This document shows, piece after piece, positions 37,201 to 64,000 of a DNA stretch of 64,000 nucleotides. The stretch comes from Bugula neritina (lineage: Eukaryota; Bryozoa; Gymnolaemata; Cheilostomatida; Bugulidae). A program made the position numbers and the translations under genes. Position 1 is the stretch's first letter. Every line of letters begins with the position of its first letter. Under the pieces are notes generated by a model. The model was not told the origin of the DNA. It did not search any database and saw only the letters and a list, made by a program, of their open reading frames with translations. The DNA lies in NCBI GenBank assembly GCA_964035545.1, contig OZ037773.1, positions 7,776,751 to 7,840,750 of the forward strand. Reading direction: 5' to 3'.

Positions 37201-38148
37201 TATGGTATTCCCTTAGAGCTTATGCCTACACCTGCATATCCACAATTCATTCCAGGTGTGCCGAGTGGCGTATGAGATAATGCAAACTCTTCATCCTGAC
37301 GCTGCCCGCTACTTCCACTCTCTTGACGACATCTACTATTTTGGAGGTCAAACGGGTCACGAGGAAACGGCCATCTACAAACATGTTCCTGCCAACAGAG
37401 GTGAGCGTTGATGTTCAGGAAGTGGGTTAGTTGCTGCTGTTTGTGGTGATTGCTGGGGGTCCAATTTTCTCATTTTTATCTTTTTTCGTTTCAAAATCAA
37501 TTTGATTACTCGAAATTATTGTAGTGATTAGGTGATGTTCTATGAAGTGTAGAATATCCAGCTCATGATATGAAGTGTAGAATATCTAGCTCATGATATG
37601 AAGTGTAGAATATCTAGCATATGATATGAAGTGTAGAATATCTAGCTCATGATATGAAGTGTAGAATATCTAGCACATGATATGAAGTGTAGAATATCTA
37701 GCTCATGATATGAAGTGTAGAATATCTAGCATATGATATGAAGTGTAGAATATCTAGCTCATGATATGAAGTGTAGAATATCCAGCTCATGATATGAAGT
37801 GTAGAATATCTAGCTCATAATATATCAAATACAAAGGGTTTGAAACATATTTTGCTATGCGTCTACTGATCTTTAAACCTGTCATTTGTTCATTGGTGTA
37901 TAGTTTAGTAAATTAGTTAGAGAACTTGTGATTTTGTTGAAAAGGATGTTTGTGTGAATGTTGTAGAGGAAATAGCACTGGAGGTGGGTGATGTAGTTGG
38001 TATAGCTGGCAATCACTGGGATGGCTATAGCAAGGGTCAGAACCGAAGGACGGGTGGTATTGGTCTCTACCCATCCTATAAGACTGTGAATAAGAAAGTA
38101 GTGGTGAAGTATCCAATATATGAGCAGGTGCCTCTTACAGAAACCTAG
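31286..38148 (+). CDS. FUT8: Alpha-1,6-fucosyltransferase (core fucosylation)
   Basis: Thirteen exons: 31286-31467, 31769-31871, 32353-32452, 32926-33073, 33482-33596, 34043-34183, 34641-34734, 34952-35066, 35627-35758, 36341-36517, 36968-37118, 37256-37400, 37967-38148, giving 594 residues (human 575). A type II Golgi membrane anchor ([19 protein letters not shown], residues about 6-24) is followed by a coiled-coil stem ([20 protein letters not shown]). The GT23 catalytic domain shows [30 protein letters not shown], the donor-binding [15 protein letters not shown] with the paired arginines, YIASDD, DFLV-type [20 protein letters not shown], and [12 protein letters not shown]. The C-terminal SH3 domain is [20 protein letters not shown] through [11 protein letters not shown]. 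It adds core fucose to N-glycans from GDP-fucose. Several of its introns consist largely of tandem arrays touching splice sites. Confidence 0.97.
31514..31660 (+). mobile_element. tRNA-derived SINE-like insertion in FUT8 intron 1
   Basis: An internal Pol III promoter can be read: an A-box-like GGGGTTAAAGTG at 31517-31528 and a B box GGTTCAAGCCC at 31554-31564, spaced as in a tRNA. A tRNA-unrelated body follows with AAGAAGAGCATCCAGTC, a motif like that of known invertebrate SINEs. A cloverleaf is not intact, so this is not a working tRNA gene. Ends are not sharply defined. Confidence 0.6.
32480..32668. repeat. 30-bp tandem repeat in FUT8 intron 3
   Basis: About six copies of a 30-bp unit (GTACTGCAATACAATATAAT then AATATGCAAG), starting about 25 bases after the donor at 32453. 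Each unit contains AAG|GTACTG, which resembles a 5' splice site. Open in all frames, hence false reading frames on both strands. Confidence 0.93.
33357..33480. repeat. 40-bp repeat running into FUT8 exon 5 acceptor
   Basis: Three copies of GATACGTGTTGTGTATAGTA plus CAGGTGTTTAGTATACTATG. The last copy runs straight into the acceptor (ACTATCACAG|GTCTATAG). Each copy has an internal TACAG|GTGTTTAG similar to that junction. Confidence 0.9.
33780..34020. repeat. ~58-bp degenerate repeat in FUT8 intron 5
   Basis: Copies of TATACTCTTTGCTCTAATAC with ACATGCTATA spacers, ending about 25 bases before the acceptor at 34042. Confidence 0.75.
34491..34640. repeat. 47-bp repeat ending as FUT8 exon 7 acceptor
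   Basis: GTATTACAYAT with a TATATTAGCAYTGTRCTGTA tail occurs three times, and the truncated fourth copy (ATATTACCAG) is the real 3' splice site at 34631-34640. Confidence 0.78.
35351..35600. mobile_element. Degenerate interspersed element in FUT8 intron 8
   Basis: The right half (35482-35584) is similar to 63761-63880, with shared GCAAAATTA, CATTAGTAGTTAAATTGTGAA. The left portion (35351-35405) is similar to 51158-51211 (AGGAGG, CATTGTTATATGARCTAAA). It appears to be a copy or composite of non-autonomous elements present elsewhere in the window. Confidence 0.5.
35775..35930. repeat. GGTAACACTATTG tandem repeat after FUT8 exon 9 donor
   Basis: Motifs TACACTATTGYCTGGTAACA repeat irregularly from about 15 bases after the donor at 35759. 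Confidence 0.85.
36119..36332. repeat. TTAGTTACTAGTTG tandem repeat before FUT8 exon 10
   Basis: 14- to 16-bp units of the TAGTTACTAGTTRT type, ending about 8 bases before the acceptor at 36340. Confidence 0.9.
36690..36920. repeat. ~37-bp TATATA-rich repeat in FUT8 intron 10
   Basis: Five to six copies of TATATACTTACACTGTATTG with a TATATATAGTA spacer, ending about 45 bases before the exon 11 acceptor. Confidence 0.88.
37545..37818. repeat. 28-bp minisatellite in FUT8 intron 12
   Basis: About ten copies of TATGAAGTGTAGAATATCTA plus GCTCATGA, highly homogeneous. It lies in mid-intron and does not touch a junction. Confidence 0.94.
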
Positions 38149-39802
38149 CCGGTATTAAATGTCATATAATTGGCCCCATTTCAACTTAATGTTCTAAAAA
38201 TGGGCTCAAAAAGTATTTTGTAGATAAAATTTTATCATGTTGACTCAACCAGTATTTTTGGCGAATCAAAGTCTGTGATATTGCCTACTAGGTCCGTATG
38301 TTTTAATTCAAACATCTCTCATTTAGGATTTAGTAAAAGCAATATAATTTGTCAAATAATTCTACTTAAACCAAGCTAGGTCTGTTTTGCCTCTAGTTTA
38401 TTTTAGTGAAGCAATCAGTCCCTTATCCTTATGTATAGTTTCATCACAGCACGGCATTCCATGTTGTTTATATTATGTAGACTGGCTCAGCACTGCACCA
38501 TATTTTACTGTTATATATTTCAACTCTAGTTAATAATCATGTGATGTTTGCTTGTATTTATAGTAACTTGTGTATATATATAACATATTACCTACCAGTA
38601 GAATTATTCTACTTATATTATGTGCACATCGCAATATTAGCTACCAGGAAGTCCTATTTAGTGTTTACGGTACTGCTAAAATTGATGTATCATTTTATGG
38701 CAATGTATTATTTTCTTTCGAAAGCATCAGGCAAGTCAATTTATTTTGGGAAAATCTATCATGTTTTTATATTATGTTAGGTTCAGTCCTTCTCACTAAA
38801 TGTTTTATAATGTCAAAAACATTTTAACTCCGTATTAATCCTACTAATACTACTTTAAGTTGCGTTCATTTTATGCAATATTTTGGTGCTCCTGTTCAGT
38901 GTTGGGAATAAACAAGTATCACTACATTTACACACTCGGTCATGCACCTGCACTGAGTTACCTGGCACATTTGTATTCTATGAGTTACTAGACACTTGCT
39001 GTCATGAGTCACCTGGCACTTGTCATGACTCAGCTGACACTTGTTGTCACGAGGCACCTGACATTTGTGGTCACCAGACACTTGCTGTCACGCACTGTTT
39101 CAATTCTATTTAACTTCTCATCAGTTTATTTTTAAAATATACTGTATTGTTTTTTATAGTTTATTTTAATGAAATTTCGTGTGATAAGATCATTTTTTTT
39201 ATTAATCTACGCTCTTCAGGTGTTGAAATACAGCAGGCATATGGATCTAATGAGGGAGTTGTTTATTTACATCATTGCACTGAAATTTTACATCATTGCT
39301 ATGGCAGCAAATTTAAGAGGAAAATAGGACATTTCAGAGGAGTTAAAATGAGCATAGTGGGATAAATTTTAACGTTTTACGATCACACCCCTTTGATAAT
39401 TAACTGCGTGTGGTGATATGCAATCTACCGTACAGGGATAGAATATTTTATAATAGACTGTAACATTCTTCAACTAGCTAAAATACTATAATGTTTCAAA
39501 ATAAAAAACTACCATGTTATATAAAATAGAAGTCAAGCTCATTTAAAAACTGATGCTAGCAAAAATTACTTCATCTGCACACAGAGTGATTAACAATAAC
39601 AATAGATAATAATTTAAGGAATTGTTAGGTTGAAAGCAATAGATCTATAATTAGAGATAAGCATTGGGTGGATGAAACTTGCCAGCATGATGCCACAACT
39701 CCAGGCATATAATTAGCGAGTGCTTGCACCAGCTACTAATTTTAGCTGGTGCAAACAGGGTGTAAAAAGGCTATACTATAATATGGCGAGGTTTGGATTG
39801 GG
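38149..39802. other. Convergent 3' regions of FUT8 and MAP4K
   Basis: 1.65 kb without a recognisable exon. It contains a degenerate 25-bp TGTCAYGAGTCACCTGACAC repeat at 38995-39095 and a strong hairpin at 39724-39754. Confidence 0.55.
39724..39754. other. Perfect 12-bp stem hairpin
   Basis: TTGCACCAGCTA at 39724-39735 is followed after a 7-base loop by its exact complement TAGCTGGTGCAA at 39743-39754. It lies about 50 to 80 bases beyond the MAP4K stop, so it would fall in that gene's 3' UTR on the minus strand. Confidence 0.8.
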
Positions 39803-57765
<17,963 letters not shown>

Positions 57766-59371
57766 ATTGGTAAATAGTTTTGAGTCCAAACACCTACTTA
57801 CAGATAATACATTTTTCACTGCTATGAGCAAAACTAGGTGAACTCTGAAATACCATTCTACTTTTGGGGAACCACTAGCACTCTACATTAGACTAATTTC
57901 CGTAATATTAGTTAACTATGGGAGCAAATTTGTCTGACGAATAATAAACTACAGATATAATATTGCAGTAGTTGTCTTTTCATGTGAGTATGAAGTCAGA
58001 TATCTCACAGCATGCTAACGGAGCAAAATACTTCCCCGATGCTTATCCGGCGGGAAATTGAACATTACTTATAGTTGTGCTCCTTCAGTCACTGTAGCCT
58101 ACTGTTATACTTCTAGTTCTAGTCAGTTAGAGTTAGAGTTCTAGTCACAGTGTATGTTCATTTTTACTTTTATGTCGTTTAATGTAATCAATTTAGTATG
58201 TTCCCTTCAATTTTTACTAAGTTCAAACTCCAAGCATGAGACTGAGTTGCACTTGCAGTAGTGAAGTCTTGTACTTGTAGTTGTAGTTTAAGTTATAATA
58301 AAAATAATAATTAAATATAATAATAATATTATTATTAATAATAATATTATATTTACAGTTTCTAAAAAACATTGTTATTTATTATAATACTAATTTACTT
58401 CAGTAATACTCATTACTAACACTAATAGACTAACACTAAATAGTAATTGTAATGAATTACATTACCATGTAACTGCAATTGAATTGTAATACTAATTAAC
58501 AATAACTGTAATTGTAATAATAATTATAATGCATTAAATTTAATGGTAATTGACAAATTTTCATGTAATTGTATTACTATTTGTAAATAATTAGATTCAT
58601 ATGTAATTGACCCCAACCCTGATAGTTACTTTTAATGTTACACTTACCGTTAATGAAAATTAAATTTGATGTAATTAATTACAATGCCAATCACAATTAC
58701 TTTTGTTCTCACAAGGAATAAATAGAAGTTATACAATGACAATCTTACCTCTGAATTCCAACTACCAGTACCTGGGGCAGTTTTGATGGTGGGGAACTTC
58801 CTTTGTTCTCAACAGTTATAATTGAGTGATACAATACTGCATTGAATTAATCTGAATTTTTTATTAAGCAGTAGACATGACAGGAAAAGTATGAAATTTT
58901 TAAGATTTTAAAATTTGAAATAATATTGATTGACATGCATTGATTATAAAATAATAAAGTAATTGTAAGAATCAATTACGTTAAATGTGTAATAAATTAC
59001 AATTACATTTTTATACATCAATTACAAATTGCATTCAATTACTTTAAAAAAGGTAATTAATTACAACCAACTACAATTACCCCAACTCTGCTCATGACCA
59101 GATATAGATGCTTCTTTGATAATTATATTATAATTGCGCTATCAACCAGCATCATTGCCATTTTAGAGACACCCTTACAATTCATCTAGCATACACACTC
59201 TACCAATATGTGTTGATTCAATTGTCTAGAACGATCTGACGTATGCCACTTTTCACCCTACCAGCACAGTGTGTTAAGCAACAAATACAGTATTTTCTCT
59301 GTATATTCTTAAGTATATGGTATTGTTTTAGCGGAGTGCTTAGCTTTATCAAACTGTAAGGCAACTCAGCA
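57766..59371. other. Shared upstream region of MAP4K and DTL
   Basis: 1.6 kb between divergent starts. The part from 58250 to 59090 is very AT-rich with AATTACAATTAC-type runs. Two similar motifs, AATTGACCCCAACCCTG (58607-58623 region) and AATTACCCCAACTCTG (59076-59091 region), look like ends of a degenerate repeat. An E2F-like site lies at 58049-58057. No exon seen. Confidence 0.5.
58049..58057 (+). promoter_or_regulatory. E2F-like motif GGCGGGAAA
   Basis: GGCGGGAAA about 285 bases upstream of the MAP4K start and 1.3 kb upstream of DTL. DTL is an E2F target in vertebrates. A second GGCGGGAAAC lies at 59394-59403 inside DTL exon 1. Short motifs occur by chance, so support is weak. Confidence 0.3.
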
Positions 59372-62300
59372 ATGATTCTGCAGAATGTGAGGAGGCGGGA
59401 AACTCAAACTGGTAAGTCACAAAGCACCTCAGTGTAGAGTAGCGTTTTCCAGTATGAATTACCATAGTACAGTGTTAATTCATATTCTATCACGGCAGTG
59501 TAGCGGCTGTTGTATCTATCACCAAAGTGTAGTGGTTGTAAATGTCACAGTAATGTAGTGGTTGTTGTAGGTAGTCCACTGTTCAACACACCGCAGTATG
59601 ACTGGTTACTTACTCGGTTCACTAACACCAGACAGGATACTCATTTGGTTGAAGGAGATTTTCACTCTGTTCCTGAAGTGGTGAGTAGTGTTAGTGTTAT
59701 TCCTAGCGAGAAAGAGTAGTACTAGTGATATAGAGAGAGTAGTAATTAGTGCTAGTACTAGTGATATAGAGAAAGCAGTAATTAGTGCTAGTACTAGTGA
59801 TATAGAGAAAGAGTAGTGCTAGTACTAGTGTTATAGAGAAAGCAGTAATTAGTGCTAGTACTAGTGATATAGAGAGTAGTAATTAGTGCTAGTACTAGTG
59901 TTATAGAGAAAGTATAAAGAGTGAAATGCTGCAGTGTGTTACTCAAAGGTCTGTCAAGGAGTGCATGTTATAACCAAGTGTTGATAATCAGCAACTTGTC
60001 ACTTGGGGTGGGAAACATTGTCATCAATATTCAGTTTAATCAATGCCTAGCTTTTTTACCTGAATTTATCACATCCAACACTTTAAAGTCTACTGTTTTT
60101 CATTGTGCTAGGTTAGAGTAGATTATATCAATATTTCAATCATATTCTGTATTTTGTAATTATAAATATGAAGTTTATTTCATTTCTTTGTTAATCTATA
60201 TTCTGTTTATATCCTTCACAAAATGTAAATATATTTCGCTAACTATTTGTGTCAGGCTAATTATCAATAGTTTAGTGTCTGAATTTCGCTTGGTTAACTA
60301 CAATCATCAATGAGATAAACTCGAGTCATTTTATCAAAGACGCTGGTATTAAACCATCTGAAGCTATGCCTGAACCCTGCCAGATAATAAGCACGAGAAG
60401 TTATCCGCTCTCTGTTGCAGGAGTCCGTAGCCGGGACTGTAGTCAAGTTCTGTGAGAGTTACTCCAACTCGCACATGTTGGCCCTGGCTGATGAGGATGG
60501 GATGATGTACCTGTTCAACTCCGTACTCTCTGGAAGGGACTGTCTTATGACCAGTGTGTATATATAACTTTCTCTCTCTCTCTCTTTCCCATCCATTGTT
60601 TTGCATAGTATAAGTTCTTAATCCAAGTGTTTGAGTTCTTACGGTACGACATCAAACCCCTCCATTTTGTTGGACACTTGCAGAGTGGAGTGTGCACAAG
60701 AATGCTATATTTGACCTGGAGTGGGTCCCCTTCTCAGCTAAGATCGTCACTGCATCTGGACACCAGGTGGCGTGTCTGGTTGACATCACGACTAAACAGA
60801 CTATCGACACGTTCAAAGGACACGTGTCTAGTCTGAAGACCATAGCTAGCAGGCGAACAGACCCATGTGAGTCAACTAGTCTCTACACTCTTCTATAGTT
60901 TATGTGTTGTCATACAGTCATGACTTCCGGTCTGTTAGTGTGGTGGTGGTTGCTGCACATTCATTTTAAGCTGCTAGCATCATAAGTAGCTGCAATTATA
61001 GCATAGCAGGATGGTATAGCATTATAGTATAGCAGTATAGCATAGTAGTATAGCAGAATATCATTACATAGTATAGCATAGCCAGATAACTTTATTAGTC
61101 TTTGTTCTTCATCATCCAGATGTTTTCGCTACGGGCGGTAGAGATGGCAGTATCTGTATATGGGACCCGAGGGTGTCGAGGAGATGTAATACTATTCCTT
61201 CTTCGAATGAGATAAGACACGCCCACTCCTCGGGTTCAAGGTCAACTAGGAAGTCTACCAGCCAGTCAATCACCGGTCTGTGTTTCCAGGATGAGACAAC
61301 TCTTGTGTCGTGTGCCTCCAATGATAGGTGATTGAACTTATATTACTATGTGCTTATATTACTACACTCTGTTTATATTACTACACTCTGTTTATATTAC
61401 TACACCCTGCTTATATTACTACACTCTGTTTATATTACTGCACTCTGTTTATATTACTACACTCTGTTTATATTGCTACTCTCTGTTTATATTACTACTC
61501 TGTTTATATTACTACACTCTGATTATATTACTACACTCTGTTTATATTACTACACTCTGTTTACATTACTACACTCTGTTTATATTACTGCACTCTGTTT
61601 ATATTACTACACTCAGTTTATATTACTATACTCTGTTTATATTACTGCACTCTGTTTATATTACTACACTCAGTTTATATTACTACACTCTGTTTATATT
61701 ACTACACTCTGTTTATATTACTGCACTCTGTTTATATTACTACACTCTGTTTATATTACTACACTCTGTTTATATTACTACACTCTGTTTATATTACTAC
61801 ACTCTGTTTATATTACTACACTCTGTTTATATTACTGCACTCTGTTTATATTACTACACTCTGTTTATATTACTACACTCTGTTTATATTACTACACTCT
61901 GTTTATATTACTGCACTCTGTTTATATTACTACACTCTGTTTATATTACTACACTCTGTTTATATTACTACACTCTGTTTATATTACTGTACAGCTCTAT
62001 TAAAGTATGGGACTTGAGAAGAAGCTATAAAACCCATAAATCTAATCCTGTGGCCAAATACAAGTTCACTTATCACGGCAAGAGCCGCAAGCATGGTGGG
62101 TACTTCTCTACTCTGTTGTATTTCTGTCTGTGTGTCTGGCAGCGGCTGACTCTAGGTAGGTGCTGCCGAAACTATCCACTCTCACTTCCTGTTTAGAGAA
62201 TACTGAGTGTCCAGCAGTCCCCATGTATTGTGTGAAATTGTTGTGCTATTGGATGTTGAACATTGATATACTAAACACCATGCTGTATTCAAACGCTACA

Positions 62301-63585
62301 GTTTATTAAGGTCCAATGCTTATTAAATGTTAGCCGAGTGTTAATGAAGTTTGTTATAAAACCAGTCTGCACGAGGAAATTTAACTGGTGGTTACCAGTC
62401 ATTAACAGTTGTGCATTTATTCTGCGTGTGAAAGTATTGTTTTCTTGAGGCCAAAATTTAAATGAGTCCGGGACTCCTGGAAGTTGTGGTTAGACGCCCC
62501 TCAGCTGATTCTCTTTTCATTTCAGTTGGCTATTCTGGTATCTGTATGGATTTCTCCAGAAGTTTCATCTACGCCAACTGCATAGATGACTGCATCTACC
62601 AGTTCAGTGGTATCAACTATCAAGATGCAGGTAATTGTCTGCCCCTGACGTCTGTTCTACACGTCTGCAACTAGCTGTTGCTCATTGCAATTTTCAGATG
62701 TAATTTATTGTGTCTCATATAGTTTAGAATAATGTACATATAGCCTGTGTACCATGGACCAACTGCATGATACTATCATACATATATGTGTAGTAGTAGA
62801 AGGTTTGCTTATGTTTTATGAACTGAGTTGGAATTATAAAGTTACTGGTTTTAAAGACGTTGCATCATTTTCTTATTCTGATGGTTTAGGCTTTTTGTTT
62901 TAGTTATCTCCTCATTCAAAGGACATAAAAACAAGACTTTCTTTGTTAAATCTGCCCTTTCGCCTGACGGGAATTATCTGCTCACTGGATCTTCTGATCA
63001 CAATGCCAGAATATACAGCACAAATATCTCCCCGCACTTGCGTGATAAGTCGTACTCGCTCCACGGCCACACAGAGGAAGTTACATCAGTAGCATGGAGC
63101 TTCTACGACACGTGTAAGGTGAGTAGTGTTAGTCACAGTACATTAGAGTGTTAGTCACAGTTTACCAGAGTGTTAGTCACAGCACACTAGAGTGTTAGTC
63201 ACAGTATACTAGAGTGTTAGTCACCATGTTTTCCAGATTGCTACTATCAGTGATGATGACACTCTGAAAATATGGCGGCTCGGAGAGACGAGCTTGCACG
63301 CTGACATTTCCGGTGAATGTGAAGATTTATCTCCCCGTGAGTCTGAGAGGTTGACTGGTATAAGAGACAGAGCTGCTCCGCTGGTAGTCAAACCTGCCTT
63401 GTGTCCTTCCAGTTCCTCTACAGTGAGCTCTACAGCAGCACATGACATTCACGTGACCGCTACAGCAGCACATGATACTTCGGTAGCTCCAGTTTCTGCA
63501 GCACCCACAACCTCCTCTACACACACCCCTCCCCTTCCAACACAAACTAGTCCTGCGTTCCCACCTTGCGTGGGGGAAGATGGCG
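59372..63585 (+). CDS. DTL: DTL/CDT2, CRL4 ubiquitin-ligase substrate receptor, 3' partial
   Basis: Nine exons seen: 59372-59411, 59571-59680, 60421-60553, 60684-60866, 61120-61327, 61995-62095, 62526-62630, 62904-63118, 63237-63585, giving 481 residues before the window ends. WD40 blades: HMLALADEDGMMYLFN, KNAIFDLEWVPFSAKIVTAS, FKGHVSSLKT, FATGGRDGSICIWDPR, ETTLVSCASNDSSIKVWDLRR (the WDxR motif used to bind DDB1), CIDDCIYQFSG, FKGHKNKTFFVKSALSPDGN, HGHTEEVTSVAWSF and ISDDDTLKIWRLGE. A low-complexity Ser/Thr/Pro/Ala tail then starts. In animals CRL4-CDT2 destroys CDT1, p21 and SET8 on PCNA-loaded chromatin. The C-terminal PIP box, if present, lies beyond the window. A donor follows GATGGCG at 63586. 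Confidence 0.94.
59490..59570. repeat. ~28-bp repeat running into DTL exon 2 acceptor
   Basis: TCACCAAAGTGTAGTGGTTG, TCACAGTAATGTAGTGGTTG and an earlier GGCAGTGTAGCGGCTGTTG copy. The last one forms the acceptor TTGTTGTAG|GTAGTCC. Confidence 0.8.
59705..59915. repeat. ~40-bp repeat in DTL intron 2
   Basis: Copies of AGTAATTAGTGCTAGTACTA with GTGATATAGAGAAAG, starting about 25 bases after the donor at 59681. Beyond it the intron (59916-60420) holds nothing recognisable. Confidence 0.9.
61345..61990. repeat. 19-bp minisatellite filling DTL intron 5
   Basis: About 33 copies of TTTATATTACTACACTCTG fill the intron from the exon 5 donor (61328) to the exon 6 acceptor (61994). The junction TATTACTGTACAG|CTCTATTA resembles one unit (TATTACTACACTCTGTTTA) with a small insertion. 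False reading frames of 223 and 282 codons cross it. Confidence 0.95.
63119..63228. repeat. ~23-bp repeat filling DTL intron 8
   Basis: GAGTGTTAGTCACAGTAYAC units, four to five copies. The first overlaps the donor (AAG|GTGAGTAGTGTTAGTCACAG). The 118-bp intron is nearly all array. Confidence 0.92.
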
Positions 63586-63654
63586 GTAAGTGACGTCTGC
63601 TGTTCTAAGTGTGTCATTTTACTTAGTTTAGTACACACTCGAAATCTCCAGTCT

Positions 63655-63890
63655 TTAGCTATTTTTAAAAATTTAGCTGCTAATGTATATGGGTTTTGCC
63701 CAAAACTAATAAAAAAACTGTGAGAGTTCGCAAATTAACTAGATAATTAGGGAAAACATGGGAAATAAAGCAAAATTAAAAATAACATTGATTATTTACT
63801 TGTATTTTTGTAATTTTTGTAAGTTAAGAACAAAAACCAATGTATGTATTAGCAGCTAAATTGTGAAAATAAAAGTTGTGATGTGTCTAT
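63655..63890. mobile_element. MITE-like palindromic element in DTL intron 9
   Basis: Left arm ATTTAGCTGCTAATGTATAT (about 63677-63696) and right arm ATGTATGTATTAGCAGCTAAATT (about 63840-63862) are inverted repeats embedded in longer similar arms. A related copy lies at 35482-35600. There is no coding capacity, and no further DTL exon is visible between 63586 and 64000. Confidence 0.65.
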
Positions 63891-64000
63891 TCAGTTAGCG
63901 TATTAAATGTAGGTAATACTTCAAATATATTTCGTATCAATTGATCTTATCAACAATGAGTATTCAATTCAATTCCGCTCTACCAACTCTAGCATGTGCC

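Noticed and set aside
58250-59090. Two GGGGTAATT/CCCCAAC end motifs as ends of one transposon
   Set aside because: Both motifs point the same way and no left end was found; only a degenerate AT-rich repeat can be claimed.
61332-62196. Frames of 223 and 282 codons rich in YITTLCLY-type repeats
   Set aside because: Product of the 19-bp array filling DTL intron 5. Only the last part coincides with real exon 6.

Overview
This is a eukaryotic nuclear window, almost certainly from an animal. It is AT-rich and carries nine protein-coding genes split by many GT-AG introns. Their best matches by recognition are metazoan: ACTR8, POLR3F, NOP2, PLSCR, FAM161, FUT8, MAP4K3/5 and DTL, plus one unnamed leucine-rich-repeat (LRR) protein. 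A ciliary FAM161 gene, a Golgi FUT8 with its SH3-like tail, and a germinal-centre-kinase-type MAP4K with a C-terminal citron-homology domain point to Metazoa. Short intergenic gaps (0.7 to 1.7 kb), short introns and abundant minisatellites would suit a compact invertebrate genome such as a sponge. The species cannot be read from the sequence.

Layout, left to right: ACTR8 (+, 466-5122, 5' end outside the window); LRR protein (+, 6598-8975); POLR3F (-, 12874-10160); NOP2 (+, 13895-20327); phospholipid scramblase (+, 21237-24024, first coding exon not found); FAM161 (-, 30337-24704); FUT8 (+, 31286-38148); MAP4K3/5 (-, 57765-39803, 25 coding exons, 5.2 kb first intron); DTL/CDT2 (+, 59372 to beyond 63585, 3' end outside the window). 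POLR3F/NOP2, FAM161/FUT8 and MAP4K/DTL are head-to-head pairs with 0.95 to 1.6 kb between start codons. LRR/POLR3F, PLSCR/FAM161 and FUT8/MAP4K converge. The genes do not form a pathway; they are housekeeping and cell-biology neighbours. I assembled the exon models by hand, choosing GT-AG junctions that keep phase and family similarity. The models with both ends in the window each sum to a multiple of three.

The striking feature is the minisatellites. Many introns carry tandem arrays that start or end on a splice junction, and several array units are copies of the junction itself, exon bases included. Examples are the NOP2 exon 7 donor (five copies, with about 24 coding bases in the unit), the NOP2 exon 8 donor (four GTGAGTATG copies 20 bp apart), the last MAP4K intron (about ten 21-bp units, each ending in an AG acceptor plus the first bases of the last exon), and both sides of POLR3F exon 5 and MAP4K exon 3. 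This looks like recurrent local duplication of splice sites, which enlarges introns and multiplies cryptic splice sites. I regard it as the most interesting signal here.

Mobile elements are few and small: a TTAA-flanked, terminal-inverted-repeat element inside a minisatellite of a MAP4K intron, a tRNA-derived SINE-like insertion in FUT8 intron 1, and several MITE-like palindromic elements. No rRNA, functional tRNA, CRISPR array or viral gene was seen.
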